64,000 bases of DNA from Berberis thunbergii (Eukaryota > Streptophyta > Magnoliopsida > Ranunculales > Berberidaceae), in assembly GCA_003290165.1 (NCBI GenBank), contig QNQO01000818.1, positions 186,001 through 250,000 on the forward strand, read 5' to 3'. Shown piece after piece: positions 1-11,695 of the stretch (positions are counted from its first letter, which is position 1; each line of letters starts with the position of its first letter). Both the position numbers and the translations under genes were made by a program. Below the pieces are notes generated by a model, which was not told the DNA's origin, searched no databases, and saw only the letters and a program-made list of their open reading frames with translations.

Positions 1-162
1 GATTTCTCTCTGCATTTGATTGTGTTTTTTTTTTTCTTTCTATTAATCATTTCCATTAGTTTTTTTCACGTTCGTCTACCCATTTAGTTGTTAGAGCTTA
101 ACCAAATCATTCTTTACCCGTAAACAGCTTTTAAGTTTAAAATCGTGATGGTTTATCTGCAG

Positions 163-3100
163 CATTATGAAGGTGATATATCAGACTTGGAGCTGTACTT
201 TGTAATAATCAACAGTGAATATGGAGAGCAAACAGAAGAGGAATTGCTTCCCGGGGGGAAAGATATTCGTGTTACAAATGAGAATGTTATTACCTATATA
301 CATCTTATTGCCAACCACAGGTTGAACTTTCAGGTAATCCTCTGCACTATGCCAACACTATGGATCTGTTTATGGGAATCCATCTTCCTTCTAAATGTAA
401 CAAAGTCTAAAACACTATGTTTTTGGCAGATACGCAACCAAAGTTCATACTTCTTGAGGGGTTTTCAACGGCTTATAGACAAAGATTGGATATCGATGTT
501 CAATGAACATGAACTTCAGGTATTTCATTGCTAGACCTCTTTAACTGCAAGCTGCATACTAGACTTATTTTATTCAGTTACCCGTTGACCATCTTTGACT
601 ACTGGTATTAAAATTATTTCTACAACTTATCATGCTTTTAAAATATAGCACACTACTTGTTTTCTTACAAGTTCTACTCGAGTACAGAGATACGTGTATA
701 TATATATAAAGCAAAGTACAAACTTTTTTAAGTCCTGATACTATGATGAGTATAGAAAATATCATTATTTTGACGAGAACGTAACAGTTTTGCTGGTAAA
801 AGATGGTCAAAGGGAGTGGTGGTGGCAATATATGTGTTTTTAGTATTCCTTAGATTTGTGTTTGCTTTTACTGTGTGTAAAGGAAGCTTGTGTGCCTCCT
901 TGTACATGTGTGCATTTGCAACTTTGCCAAGTCTGCTAGAAGAGGCACATTAAAAAGACGTAACTTCTGCGAAATTTTCATGGATAACATGATTTATGTA
1001 TAAACTGGATTTTATCGTACTTCTTTTCTTTGTTGTTTCCAATTTGGATTTACCATGGTTTTTTTTTTAAAGGCAGGATTTACCATGGTTACTCAAATCT
1101 TTACCAAAATACCTTCTGTTTTCATAATTTATTCTTCTGCAAAGCTCAATGTGATGGTTAATTTGACATTTTATGTTCTGCCAGCTTCTAATAACTGGTT
1201 CGCTGGAGGGTTTGGATGTTGATGACCTCCGCTTGAATACACATTATACTGGTGGTTATAATCGGGTGAGTTGTTCTTTCACAGCCTCTTGATTGATAAA
1301 TTTTGGCTAGAATCTCTTAGAATAGAAGATAACAGAGAAGTATAGAAGTATTTAACATTGATTATGTACTTTTGCTCTGGAGCTAATTTGGTAATTCAAT
1401 GGCTTCTATTGACTGGCAGAGCAATTTAGTTATTCCAGTCATTATGCAGGAGTCCGTGGTTACATGTCATTAGGTAGTGTAGAATTGTAGATGAAGGAAG
1501 TGGTAATGGTGGATTTGGAAATAATTAGCGCTGATTGTGATTTGGAGAGACTTGGTTACATTTTTAATAGGTATTGTTGTTGTTTGATAAGAATTGAACT
1601 TACATATATATTTAGGAGCAACTTGGATTAAGCACAAGTTTTTCTGGTTAGCGTCTTCATACTTGTTATGAAGAGGCTTCCTATGAATTAAATGAGATGA
1701 CTAAAATAGTGATTTATCCTAAGAAATTTCTACAACATCTTGCACTAATTATTTTATGTCAAATACTCAAGGTAAAAATTAATATCAATGGAGTTGTTGA
1801 TATATGATAATTCACCTGTCCATTTTATTCTAAGAATAGAAATTCAAGAGGAGGGGTTTTTTTTAGGGGGGTGGTTGGTTGGGCGCGGTGGATGGAGTGG
1901 CTGAAAAACATAAATGAAAGGTAATGTATGTATTTTAGCTGACAGCTTGAATTCATAGTTTCATACAGATACTATTAGGGGTTTGACATTTCTATTTGAG
2001 TAAACTCTAAGATGAAGCATATAAGATGATCAGCTATGTCAGTCCTTTTGTTATCTTGGTAGTCACCTGTTTGCCGAGTATCATTTGTAATTTTCACATT
2101 CAAATTTCAAACCTACATTGTATATGCTGGCAAGTTTTTGTGAAGTAATTAAAATCATACTACTGTTTCAGAATACTTAAAATGTGTGTAATTGGTAGAT
2201 GACTTTTACAATAATAATGCGATTGTCTTTGGAAATTATTGATCTTTATAGCCAGGGGTTGCTCTTGGTTCTTTACAGCTTGAATATCCTTCTATTATCT
2301 GCATTAGCACGTCATTCAATATACTGGTTTTAGAGATATTCTTTTATAAATTTTGTTCTCTTCTTTCTACCAGGAAAGAAAACAGTGATTCACGTTTTTA
2401 ATACGCTATCATATTTCCTCGCTTTTTTGATGTTTGACGTTGGACTAATTCTTCCATGAATTGATATCCAAGTCATTCATTTGAAATGCTTCTTTATGCT
2501 TTGTAGGTTATCACAGATTTCATGGTTACTATAAAATGCTAACCATTCGCCCTTCAATTTTTATTTTTTTATTATTGTGGCAGGGACATTATATCGTTGA
2601 GATGTTTTGGGAAGTACTGAAGAACTTTTCTTTAGAGAATCAAAAGAAGTTTTTGAAGTGAGTGATATATAATATATTCCTTTCCTCAGCCTTTTTTTTG
2701 AATATATACAGGCTACTTTTTCTGCAGTGCCCTTTTTCTCTTGTGGGTGTACCACATGTGACGGCTACATAAAACACTCGAAGAAAAAAAAACCCATTAT
2801 ATATATGAAAAACCCATCATTTGGCATGCTCTGCCCATTGTTTGCTCTGCCCTCTTTCCAGCTATTTCTGTTAAAGGATCAGTGAAATGGAAATCTGTTC
2901 TCATGAGCATATGTACTGGTTCTGGTGCCCATCTTTCACTGTAACACGGACTTTGTTTGGCCTAATATGCACTGTATTTCTACCGGCTTATTTTCACATG
3001 TGATATTGGCATTGTCACGAATTGACGCCATACATTTTACTGATTATCTACTTTTTGCAGGTTTGTTACTGGATGCTCAAGAGGACCTTTGCTTGGGTTC

Positions 3101-3804
3101 AAATATCTGGAGCCTCAATTTTGCATACAGAGGTTGTTTATCAATGAGAAATTACTGTTTTTTCCGCATTAAACTATGCTGTGTCAATGGAATTACTCTC
3201 AGCTTTCTTTTGGACATTGTAGTTTACTTGGTGATTAATTAAGATATGATCAAGTGCAGAGCTGGAGCTGGAGGTGATCCAACTGAAGAAGCACTCGACC
3301 GATTGCCAACGTCAGCTACTTGCATGAATCTTCTAAAGCTTCCACCCTACAGAAGGTTAGAAAAATGTGTGTTTCATGATATCATATTTATGGCTTATTT
3401 TTATACATGGCCGTGATTTTTAGACAATAGACAGTAATAACATCTATCATATGTCACACGGTACACAACCAGATACTAGAACTCCAGTCTGTCTCGTTGT
3501 TACTAGAGTTTAGTTGTATGGTAAGTTGGTATCTAAATGCCTTCAAATGTTTGCCCTAGCAAAGGTGACATCTGGACTAGGGGATTTTCCAAGTGAACCA
3601 TCAAACTGTTTTCACATCTTATGCAAGCTCTGCTGTCTGTTTTCATAGCATCATTCAGTGTAATTCTTAAGCATTATATGCATTTTTTTTTCCAATGTTT
3701 AATTATACTGGTCTAATGACATTTTTTCCTTGTGCAGCAAAGAACAAATGGAAAGAAAATTGTTATATGCGATCAACGCTGATGCGGGTTTTGATCTCAG
3801 TTGA
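163..3804 (+). CDS. UPL6: HECT-type E3 ubiquitin ligase, UPL6-like, C-terminal part (5' end outside window)
   Basis: Seven coding exons are visible: 163-333, 430-519, 1185-1265, 2584-2657, 3061-3132, 3260-3355 and 3738-3804. They total 651 nt, in frame to the TGA, giving the last 216 residues. This is most of the HECT catalytic domain. It includes the motif LPTSATCMNLLKLPPY, whose Cys (codon 3321-3323) should form the ubiquitin thioester, and it ends in AGFDLS, as plant UPL6/UPL7 proteins do. The stretch FVTGCSRGPLLGFKYLEP is much closer to what I recall of UPL6 than of UPL7, which reads FVTSCSRAPLLGFKYLQP. HECT ligases take ubiquitin from an E2 onto this Cys and pass it to substrate Lys residues. 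All introns are GT-AG and no break is seen. The upstream exons (IQ/armadillo-like region) lie outside the window, and positions 1-162 are intron. Confidence 0.93.
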
Positions 3805-4875
3805 TTCCACCAAAATGTTTTTCTCACTACTTGGTCATTCACACTGTTTTTGAGATACCATCTTGATTGACAAGTTGGACATCTAAGCCTCGAATTTGTA
3901 TGCCCTGAAATGCATACGATCAGAGTATATTACACGGGGTCAATTAAAGATTCTCCTTGAACTGAGGAAGAGGTGGAGAAAGCATAAACCAATGAGCTAT
4001 GTACAGTAACCTTGTGTACATATGGAAAACTGCGGGTTGAAAAGGGATATCAAGAATGGATGGGTGTGATTACCTAGAGGTGGTTCGATTGCTCAGCGGA
4101 AGAATGTGAATAGGGTATGTGGGATATTTATGTAGTTCCTCTAGGCTGCGTCACTGATTGTAGTGTTTTAATGCTGCCCTCCGGTATCTATCCATGTAAA
4201 TGTTTACAACTTCAGAGGTTGCAGGTAGTGAACAATTTATAGGGGCATTTATTGGGGTGTCTACAAATAAGTATCACCTCATGTCAAACATAAAGATGTC
4301 AGATTACGAAGTATTATTTACCCACGATTGAATAGGGTAGATGAAAGGTTCGTCTTTTGATTAGTTATTTTCCCAGTTTCCTCGTTTCCCTCGATGACTT
4401 GTGCAGGTAACTATTATAACACAGCATGTCGTGCATGTGGCTGGCATCGTCTATGACCTCAAACTTCTATGAGGGTGTTATAGTAGTTCAAGTATTAATC
4501 AAAATTCATCCTCCAATGCAAATGCTTGTTTCAACATGTTTCTCCAAGGTAGCCATACATTCTACATCATTCAGCCATCAGTGCCTTTCATGGTCAGAGG
4601 AAATCGGCAAAAATTCATCATATCCAAGTTGCTTTAAAGGGTTTAAGGTGAAGATCAGGTCGATGAAGGTAAAATGAGTGGGTGGTTAACATTTGGAACT
4701 GAAATTCCTTCTCAGCTCCAAAAGTCTGAAAGATGGTCACCTCATCAGTTTGGAAAACTTGTCAATGAAATTTATCTTGCTGCATTATCCTTTCTTGAAT
4801 GTCCATTACTCTTGATTTATGATACTTTATTGAACTTTTACAAAGACAGTTTTCGATCAGTTTTGACAGAAATAG
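3805..4875. other. 3' UTR of the UPL6-like gene and convergent intergenic stretch
   Basis: This stretch separates the ends of the plus-strand ubiquitin ligase and the minus-strand lipase. The first few hundred bases are probably ligase 3' UTR. Open frames at 4426-4985 have no recognisable protein pattern and partly overlap the lipase last exon on the other strand. I see no RNA gene or repeat here. Confidence 0.5.
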
Positions 4876-6844
4876 TTAAACTTCAACTTGTGATATTTTG
4901 GAAGCAACAATGGCATTGGCAGCCTCAGTATAATGAACACCATCCCAGCTTATGTACTTTGATCTTTCGCTGCACACATTACTAGTTTGTCCACAGCCCA
5001 CAGTCGCGTTAAAATTGTACGGTGGACCACCATATCCGCAACATGCCATGAGTGGATTCTCAAAACCTGTTATGTTCATGGAGAAAATATCAGAGCAATT
5101 GATTCAATATCAATGAAAACCTTCCTCTTGAATTCAATGTTTATTTGAAGATTTGGAGCTTACCATAATGCTTGTAGTTGGCAATAAGTTCATACTTCAT
5201 CACATACATATCTGTGTAAACAATGGTTGCATCCTTCATTTGGGATCTCAAATCTTTACACAAATCACTCAGTTTTTGGTTGAATACTTTCGCGGCGCCA
5301 TTTAGTGACTTTAGGCATCCATGTTCGTCGAAATCACTTTGGTTAGATGTAGCAAGTCTTTGAGGCAAACATCCCAACGGACCAGTACTATGTATCCAAA
5401 AGTTCTTTCCACCATGTTGGTATATGATCTGAAATTGGAAAAAAATGTGAAACTAAATTTAGCCATAGTTGATTCAATAATGCTCAAAATTTTTCATTGA
5501 AATTGAATACTCACCCGTAAAGAACTTTCGATGTGTTTTAGGTATAATGGTATCGTTTGGATGACCATCTCGTAAGATAAACCTGCATCGAATGCACCAG
5601 CAATATCATTCTGCCCAATATCAAATGTGTAAAGTGCATTTCTTCGTCGACAAAACTTGTCCAACCTATACCAAATTTAAAATACCACAAGTACAATACA
5701 TATTTCTAAACTTTTTTTTTTTTTTCTAAAGTGAATTGCTATGCAAGAAAATAACTATAGTGACTAACATAGAGATTTAGCGTGAAATGAAAAATGTACC
5801 TTCTGATATAAGTTCAAGTGAGCTATTGAAAAATCGGAGAAACTGAAGAACTTGAAGATCCAAATAACCAAAAGGACAATGCTTCGGTAGAGCCGTAGAA
5901 CCAGCCACTGCGAAATTCGCTCCATTCCTGAAATCTGGAGCTAAGGGCTCAAGGTATGGTGTCAAGTAACTAGTCTTCAAATTTTCGCCTACAAGAACCA
6001 AATAAAAATTACAAAGTTCCAATAATAAATAAATTTGTGAAAAAAAAAAAAAACTCTTAAATGCTTTGTTGTGGCAAATGCAAGTTTATATGGAAGTCGT
6101 TGTCATTTTAAATTAAACTAATTTCTTATGTGATGAGTGATAAAAGTTTATGTCCTACCTTACTTGGATGTATTGAAAAATCAATGAGAGAAAAATACTA
6201 ATTTTTTTTCTTCTTAATCCCTTATCCTTTCCACTCCAGATGGAGTCGGCAGTGTTTGAACCCTGACCTGTAATTTCATCCGCCATAAGCCTATCACTGA
6301 GCTAGTACCCCATTGGTGAACAAATTAATATTTGATATTGTCATTACCTTGTTTTTTTCCATCCCCATGAGAATCTTCCTACATTATTTCTATGTATTCC
6401 ACCCTTTCAAAAATGACAAACTTCCATGGAAGAAAAGTTTTAGAATTTTCCTGTTAAAAAAATTCAAGTGCCACCTAAAACAAAATAATGTAACAACAAA
6501 AAATAATAATAATTCAAATGCAAAAATTAGGATTCAAAGTAATATTGCAATTTATACTTTAAAAAAAAGTGAAGAAATTCTAATTATGAAAACATACATA
6601 GAAAGTCGATCACCAGGCATCCATCGGTTAATCTACCATAAGGTTTACCGGTGAAAATACGACCATTGGGTGGCCCAAACATGATACCTAGTCCATAAGC
6701 ATAGCTACCAGTATCAGAATTGGAGTCTCCAAAGTTGAAGATCACTGGCTTCTTCTTACATTGACAATTCACAGGTAGAGGAACATGGAGGATAAATAGA
6801 AGAATAAGAAATAATGTGATATGGTTTCTTGTTGTTTCATTCAT
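4876..6844 (-). CDS. GDSL esterase/lipase (SGNH hydrolase), frame broken at one junction
   Basis: Five exons on the minus strand: 6844-6598, 5988-5800, 5665-5515, 5428-5164 and 5066-4876. The first exon encodes a hydrophobic signal peptide ([19 protein letters not shown]), so the product is probably secreted. Block I reads [11 protein letters not shown] with the catalytic Ser. Block II Gly is in GANFAVAG, block III Asn in GQND, and block V Asp/His in SWDGVHYT. All catalytic residues are present. The sequence resembles the Arabidopsis At1g09390/At1g56670 group. The exon lengths sum to 1043 nt, which is not a multiple of three. Exon 2 ends in phase 1 (GAAG|gtacat), but the only nearby AG (tatag|GTTGG) gives an exon 3 that needs phase 2. 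Exons 3-5 agree with each other. The protein also ends about ten residues earlier than the relatives I recall. It may be a recent pseudogene, or the assembly may have an error. Members hydrolyse acyl or acetyl esters; the substrate is unknown. Confidence 0.85.
6202..6312 (-). repeat. tRNA-derived SINE copy in lipase intron 1
   Basis: Read on the minus strand, it begins with GGGGTACTAGCTCAGTGA, a box A-like pattern. It continues through TGGCGGATG to a box B-like GGTTCAAACAC, and ends GGGATTAAGAAG plus an A-rich tail (plus-strand T run at 6202-6215). Related copies with the same order of motifs lie at 48052-48170, 53330-53480 and 62980-63050. I infer RNA polymerase III-type SINE insertions; the family name is not recognised. 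Confidence 0.6.
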
Positions 6845-7069
6845 GGTTTCTCTGTTTCTCTTGTGTGCTCTTGTGAAGATGATATTGGATTTTGTTCAAT
6901 TGGGTTTTTTTTCATAGAAGGTCTGTGCAAGTAGAGTCAACTATGGGGCCTATGACCTGTGTGGAGCATTAAGGGGTTTTAGTAACAAAGGGTAACTGAA
7001 GTGAGTCACAGCTACATTGGTTGCACTTCTGTTTCCATTTTTGCAAAGAAGAATCATTACACGCTAAAC

Positions 7070-7256
7070 TCAATTACAAATAGTATGCGTGTAATAATTG
7101 AAGAGTTGTTTTAGCACATGAACAATTAAGAGATAACCCAACAACCACGTCAGCTTAACAATTTTTCTTGAGGCTCTCCCTAGTTCTTCCTGCTTGTCTA
7201 TAAGACATTGTTCCAACGATGTGAACTCAACAGTGTGCTCAGGAAGCAGTTCAGCA
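7070..7256 (-). other. Orphan exon-like ORF with a hydrophobic C-terminus
   Basis: After a good acceptor (ctattgcag) the minus strand encodes about 61 residues before a stop. They include an acidic/basic helical stretch with LEQCLIDKQEELGRASRK, then WLLGYLLIVHVL, and a short polar tail. This looks like the end of a coiled-coil, tail-anchored membrane protein, but I do not recognise the family. No upstream exon is seen between it and the ECHIDNA stop at 7631. It may be a remnant of a lost gene or an alternative 3' exon of the upstream transcript. The rest of 6845-7630 is the lipase promoter side and ECHIDNA 3' UTR. Confidence 0.3.
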
Positions 7257-7630
7257 CTGCAATAGTTTCCCCTTATCATTAGTATGTTCCAAACACTATA
7301 TAGATGATTACAGTGGAAATATATAAATGTATAAAAAAAATCATATATTGAATGAATTTCGATAAGTCATTCTTTTACAAATGCGCAGTGCAACACCCCA
7401 AGAAATTACAAGTCTCTTTGAGGCTTTCAAGCTTCTCTTTTCTCCCATTTAAGATTTTTCTCCCCTTACAGACCACAAAGCATATCTCCTCGAACCAAAA
7501 TTTGTACAAAATCTAGAAAGGGGCAAACATCAATAAAGCTCGATAAAAAATTTCCGTTCCTTAACTCAATCTTTTTGAATTTGCAACCAGTTGCGATTAG
7601 CTTCTTTATTCATATTTTGTTATGAAAAAT

Positions 7631-10600
7631 TCATACAACACTGAATGCAGACTGTATTGTGGATGTCATGCGGGATGCTATGGTCTGGGAAGCAAATTGT
7701 TGAATCTGCTTCTTAGCATCTGCAAGAAAGTAGAATAATAAGGTCAGCAGCATAACCAAATAAGAGAATTCGTTGGGAAAAACAAAAAATTTCATTGCCT
7801 AACAAAAACCTGAAATCAGGCAGGTTCTTAAAATAAAGGAAAGTAACGTACAACTACAGGGGTGTCTACAAGTCTGATGACAAGCAGTATTGCTTAAGAT
7901 TTAGGTAGGCTGTGATTGTTCAGATCACTGCTTTCAGGCCCGACCCTGGGCATGTGCAGGAGGGTCGATCGGCCCCAATTATTTAATTTTTGTTTTTTAA
8001 TTTTTTAGAACTTCTAAAATTTTATATATAAAAATAACCTACATTTCAAAAATTGACATGTTTTTGTTGGCCAATAGTCAACTTTCTTTACCATTTTTAG
8101 AAGGGCAGGGGTTCGAGTTACTTTCTATAATATATTTTTATTTTTATATATAATTAATTTTAAACATGTATATGTCTTTAATTTCCCCTGCATGTAAAAA
8201 GGGCCCCCAAATCCAAAGTGCTCCAAACTCAATTAATTTTAATAAACACGTTATGCAATGAAATATTTGATTTTGGTTTCTACGTGAAAAGGCCTCCAAA
8301 TCCGAAGTGCTCCAAAATTTAATTTAATTTAGTAAACACAAATATACATTAAATAAAATATGTAATTCTCAATATGTCAATATGTCAAAAGGGCCCTGTT
8401 TTAGTCCTCGCATGGGGCCTCTAAACTCCTAGGACCGGCACTGATTGCTTTGGGTGGTATGTTATACAAAGTACATTATTTAGGATAGTGCTTTTACTCT
8501 TAACCAAAACCAGTTGAAAAGTGCAAAGTTTTTAGATCTGTTACTCAGACAAGTTGTTGACGTAGTATAGAGTAAATTGCAATTAAAGTGCACTTAAGTC
8601 GTGGATTGGATACTCCAACTTAGTAAAATTCTATCGAGCAAATTAAGGGTATCATCAGGTTGACACCAAGGATGGCCTTATGAAAAATGGGTTCAAACCC
8701 TAATTTGGAGATGGAAAGTATCTACAATGTTATAAATCTAAATGATAATCCAGACTAAAAGAGATTTGGACTTTAAAAATAAAACAATAACCAGGCAACC
8801 AGTCCACAAAATTGTCTACAGAAGAAATGGGTACTACACGACATACTTGGTTCTACCAACATGGTGTCAGATCACTTCAAGTTAGACACCACAGTTGTTG
8901 CCAAGGATATTATAATGTTCCTAAATCATTTGTTACTCTTCAGAAAACTGAATTTCGATATACTAGCAAAGATCAAATGCAACAAAACACAAAAACTGCA
9001 AGATGATGAAAAAATAAGTAAGCAAATGCTCTTCAAAGTAAGCAAGTTATCCCCAGCTTGGAGTTCTTTAAGGCCTAGTCGTCTACCAAGGTTTTTAATA
9101 AAATTTCCTTTTTGTTTGATGATGTATCTAGCAATGGAGAAGCAAACACACAAATGTATAGGATTCATTATTTTTCTTATTTTTATGTTCTCATGGCTAA
9201 TGCAACATTTTCAGTAACTTATTTCTATAGTGATTTAAAACTTAATGCTCGCTTACCCTTGCGACATTTAGTAAAGCCAATAATATTTGCGAGGCTGAGG
9301 CTCAAACACACTCCCACAACTAGAACATAATCTGGTTCAAATCTAATGACTGAAAATATGCCAAGGAAGATCCAGACAACTGCCTGCACAACAAGAAATT
9401 GAACTGGTTAGATAACTCCATCAGCAAATTTTCCCATGCTTAGTTCTGTCATCTATGCCTTAGTTTCCAACAAATTTCACACAATGTTACCACCTAAAGT
9501 ATAATGGCATCACGTGTGTGGTGCTATCTATTGCCTTGTGATATCAATGATGTAGTCAATGAATATTCACTTACTGTAAGGTACAATGTCCACCAAAATA
9601 GCCATGAGTCCTTCTTATTCATCCGAGCCAAAGACTGTTCCAAATTTACAAAAGGCAAGAAAAATATAATGTATGAGATACTGGAAAGAACATGGTCACA
9701 AGTCTTAAACATTCTAACACCATTTACCTGACATAGCCAAGAGGAAAGAGGAATATAAATTGTAACGGGAGAAAAGGAAAAACGAAAATGAGAAGAAGAT
9801 AAACCTCTTGATCAAGGCACTCAAACTTCCACACGCTCTCACCCTGCTCATCTATTTCATTCCACCACCTTAGGCCAACTAGAATCCTCCCACTAACATT
9901 CTTGACTACCCAAAAATCAAGAGCGGAAAGAACAACAGTGACCACGAAAATGATAACAAAGCTATTAAAGAATAGTGCCGACAAAATGTAGAACGCCAGA
10001 GCTGCAGCCTGTCACCAAAACACAGCATAGTGCTTACTAAAGTGTGTTTAAGAAGTAAGTACTGTTCATAACAGAAAGATTAAATACCTTGAAGATCACA
10101 TGAAAGAGACAAGTTCTTGGGTTGGCATAATTCTCTGTAGGCTGCACATGAGTATATGTCTGTTTGCAACACGTAAAACACAATGAATTCAGCATAGATA
10201 ATTTGGAGATTAAACTAATCCTAATTGTCCAACAATTGATTTGGCAAGCGGATGCACACAGCAATCCTTGTCAATCCCACCTAGATCAAAAGTCTCCCCT
10301 AATTGTTTTCAGCTCCGTAAACATAATATTTAAGCAACAATAGCATCAATCCCTTATAGTAAACAACACTAACCCTCTGGTCAGTGAGCATTAACATTGT
10401 TATGTCGTAGTAAGACAAATCCTTAATCACATAAACAACGTCTTGTCATATGAGTAGCACTTAATCAGGTGTCTCAAAAAGTCAATTGGGGTGGCTTCAT
10501 TTCATCAATAGAGTCATTAGAGTATCAAATTGAGCTGTGTCAAGTTCTTCAAAAAGCCGATCCTAATATCGGTAATTGGATATTACCCGATAATCCCCAT

Positions 10601-11086
10601 TGTTTCGAGATTTTTCATCTTGGATAAATCTATGAAAAAAATTAGTAAAATAGACTGAATAGACTAACCTATATTATCAAACATTAACTTCTTATCAACC
10701 CCATGGAGCAAAAACAGTTATAATTCCGAAAACTAAACAACCCCAAATCCCAAAACAGATTTATATACCAAACCATACAATAGGAAATTAGACACAAATG
10801 TCCTTCAAGACTAGATCAAAAGCACAAATTACACAGTGATTAGAGAGATTCAGATCTACCAAGGAAAAGGGTTACATTGACATGAAACATTGAATAAACC
10901 CAAACAAACATGGGTTTCATTAACAACAGATTCACAGATAAATCAAGATGATTTTAGTGAATTGAGATTGATTTTGTTCATAATTCAACACATTATATGT
11001 CTAGATTTTTTGCTCAAATCGATAAATTCAGCTTTAAAATGAAATAGAGTGGGGTGAAATCGAGATCAAACCTGATTTAGATCCAT
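7631..11086 (-). CDS. ECH: ECHIDNA, TVP23-family trans-Golgi network membrane protein
   Basis: Six coding exons: 11086-11072, 10141-10088, 10008-9805, 9634-9575, 9383-9257 and 7719-7631. They sum to 549 nt, giving 182 residues, close to the 186 or so of Arabidopsis ECHIDNA. The sequence starts MDLNQ and contains ENYANPRTC, SALFFNSFVIIFVVTVVLSA, FWVVKNVSGRILVGLRWWNE and ARMNKKDSWLFWWTLYL. It ends in a basic amphipathic tail (KKQIQQFASQTIASR). Three to four membrane spans are visible. In plants ECH works with YIP4-type proteins at the trans-Golgi network for secretion of cell-wall polysaccharide and auxin carriers. The start is fixed by the tiny first exon MDLNQ|. Intron 5 (9256-7720, 1.5 kb) is enlarged by an hAT-like insertion. 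The gene is divergent from the NEMF homolog, with about 1.5 kb between start codons. Confidence 0.96.
7935..8443. mobile_element. Non-autonomous hAT-like element inside ECHIDNA intron 5
   Basis: The left end CAGGCCCGACCCTGG and the right end, read in reverse (CAGTGCCGGTCCTAGG), form imperfect terminal inverted repeats. They are flanked by an 8-bp near-duplication, ACTGCTTT (7927-7934) and ATTGCTTT (8444-8451). An 8-bp target duplication with CAG-type ends is the hAT signature. The 509-bp interior is AT-rich and holds two copies of a CCxAAATCCxAAGTGCTCC motif (8207-8225 and 8291-8310). It has no transposase ORF. It lies well away from the splice sites. Confidence 0.72.
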
Positions 11087-11496
11087 TGGGGAAGATGAAG
11101 AGATTGTCTATAGAAGCTTTTTTTTTTTGCAAATCTCTCTGATCATCAATTGAAGAAAACAGAGAGGGAAAGAGAGAAGAAGGCCACCTTGTACCAAGGA
11201 AAGGAAATTGTTATGCGCACCGTGCGAATTAGAGCGCGCACCGTGCGAATTAGCGCAACCAAATATTATGTATTTGAGGAACTTAGGCAATTTTGCATTT
11301 AAAAAAAAAATTCTGAGATTGATCAAAAGTGTTAAATTGATCAAAATTAATAAGAAACAAATTAATGAAAAAATTGAAGGTCTTTTAATTTTCATGGTTA
11401 CTGAAGAGTAAATTAACTTTTACCTCCCGATCCTAAGATGAGTTGGTGTGCCACAACCAACACTATTTTGAAATGGCTTAGCAATAAATATTTATA
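11087..11496. promoter_or_regulatory. 5' side of ECHIDNA, with an 18-bp direct repeat
   Basis: Just upstream (minus sense) of the ECHIDNA start lie pyrimidine-rich leader sequence and the probable transcription start. The unit GCGCACCGTGCGAATTAG occurs twice, at 11215-11232 and 11236-11253, separated by three bases. Each copy contains the partial palindrome GCGCACCGTGCG. It stands out as a GC-rich patch in AT-rich DNA, about 130-170 bp from the start codon. A regulatory role is only an inference. Confidence 0.4.
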
Positions 11497-11686
11497 CAGA
11501 AATTCTAAGTGTTGAGGAAATGAGCGAGGAAACGAGCGAGGGAAGTGAGGTGGCGGGGGTGGGAGTTGTTCACCTCACTCGAGGTGCGTGCATTGACTTT
11601 TCACGCGCGCATCCCAAACGCAATGAACGGCTCCCACCCCGCCACCTCACTCCCCTCGCCCATTTCCTCGCTGTGTAGAATCACTC
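11497..11686. mobile_element. Fold-back MITE, Mutator-like, copy 1
   Basis: The two ends are inverted repeats. The left reads CAGAAATTCTAAGTGTTGAG, continuing through GGAAATGAGCGAGG and GGGAAGTGAGGTGGCGGGGG. The right carries the complement (CACCCCGCCACCTCACTCCC, then CGCCCATTTCCTCGC, then GTGTAGAAT). The flanks carry an exact 9-bp direct repeat ATATTTATA (11488-11496 and 11687-11695), typical of Mutator-like insertion. It has no coding capacity. A related element lies at 54288-54486. It sits between the divergent ECHIDNA and NEMF promoters. Confidence 0.75.
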
Positions 11687-11695
11687 ATATTTATA

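Noticed and set aside
4674..4985. 103-codon plus-strand frame near the lipase end
   Set aside because: It overlaps the lipase last exon on the opposite strand, which has clear homology.
8812..9330. Overlapping frames of 64-118 codons on both strands
   Set aside because: They lie in ECHIDNA intron 5 and partly across exon 5; composition is random and no family pattern is seen.
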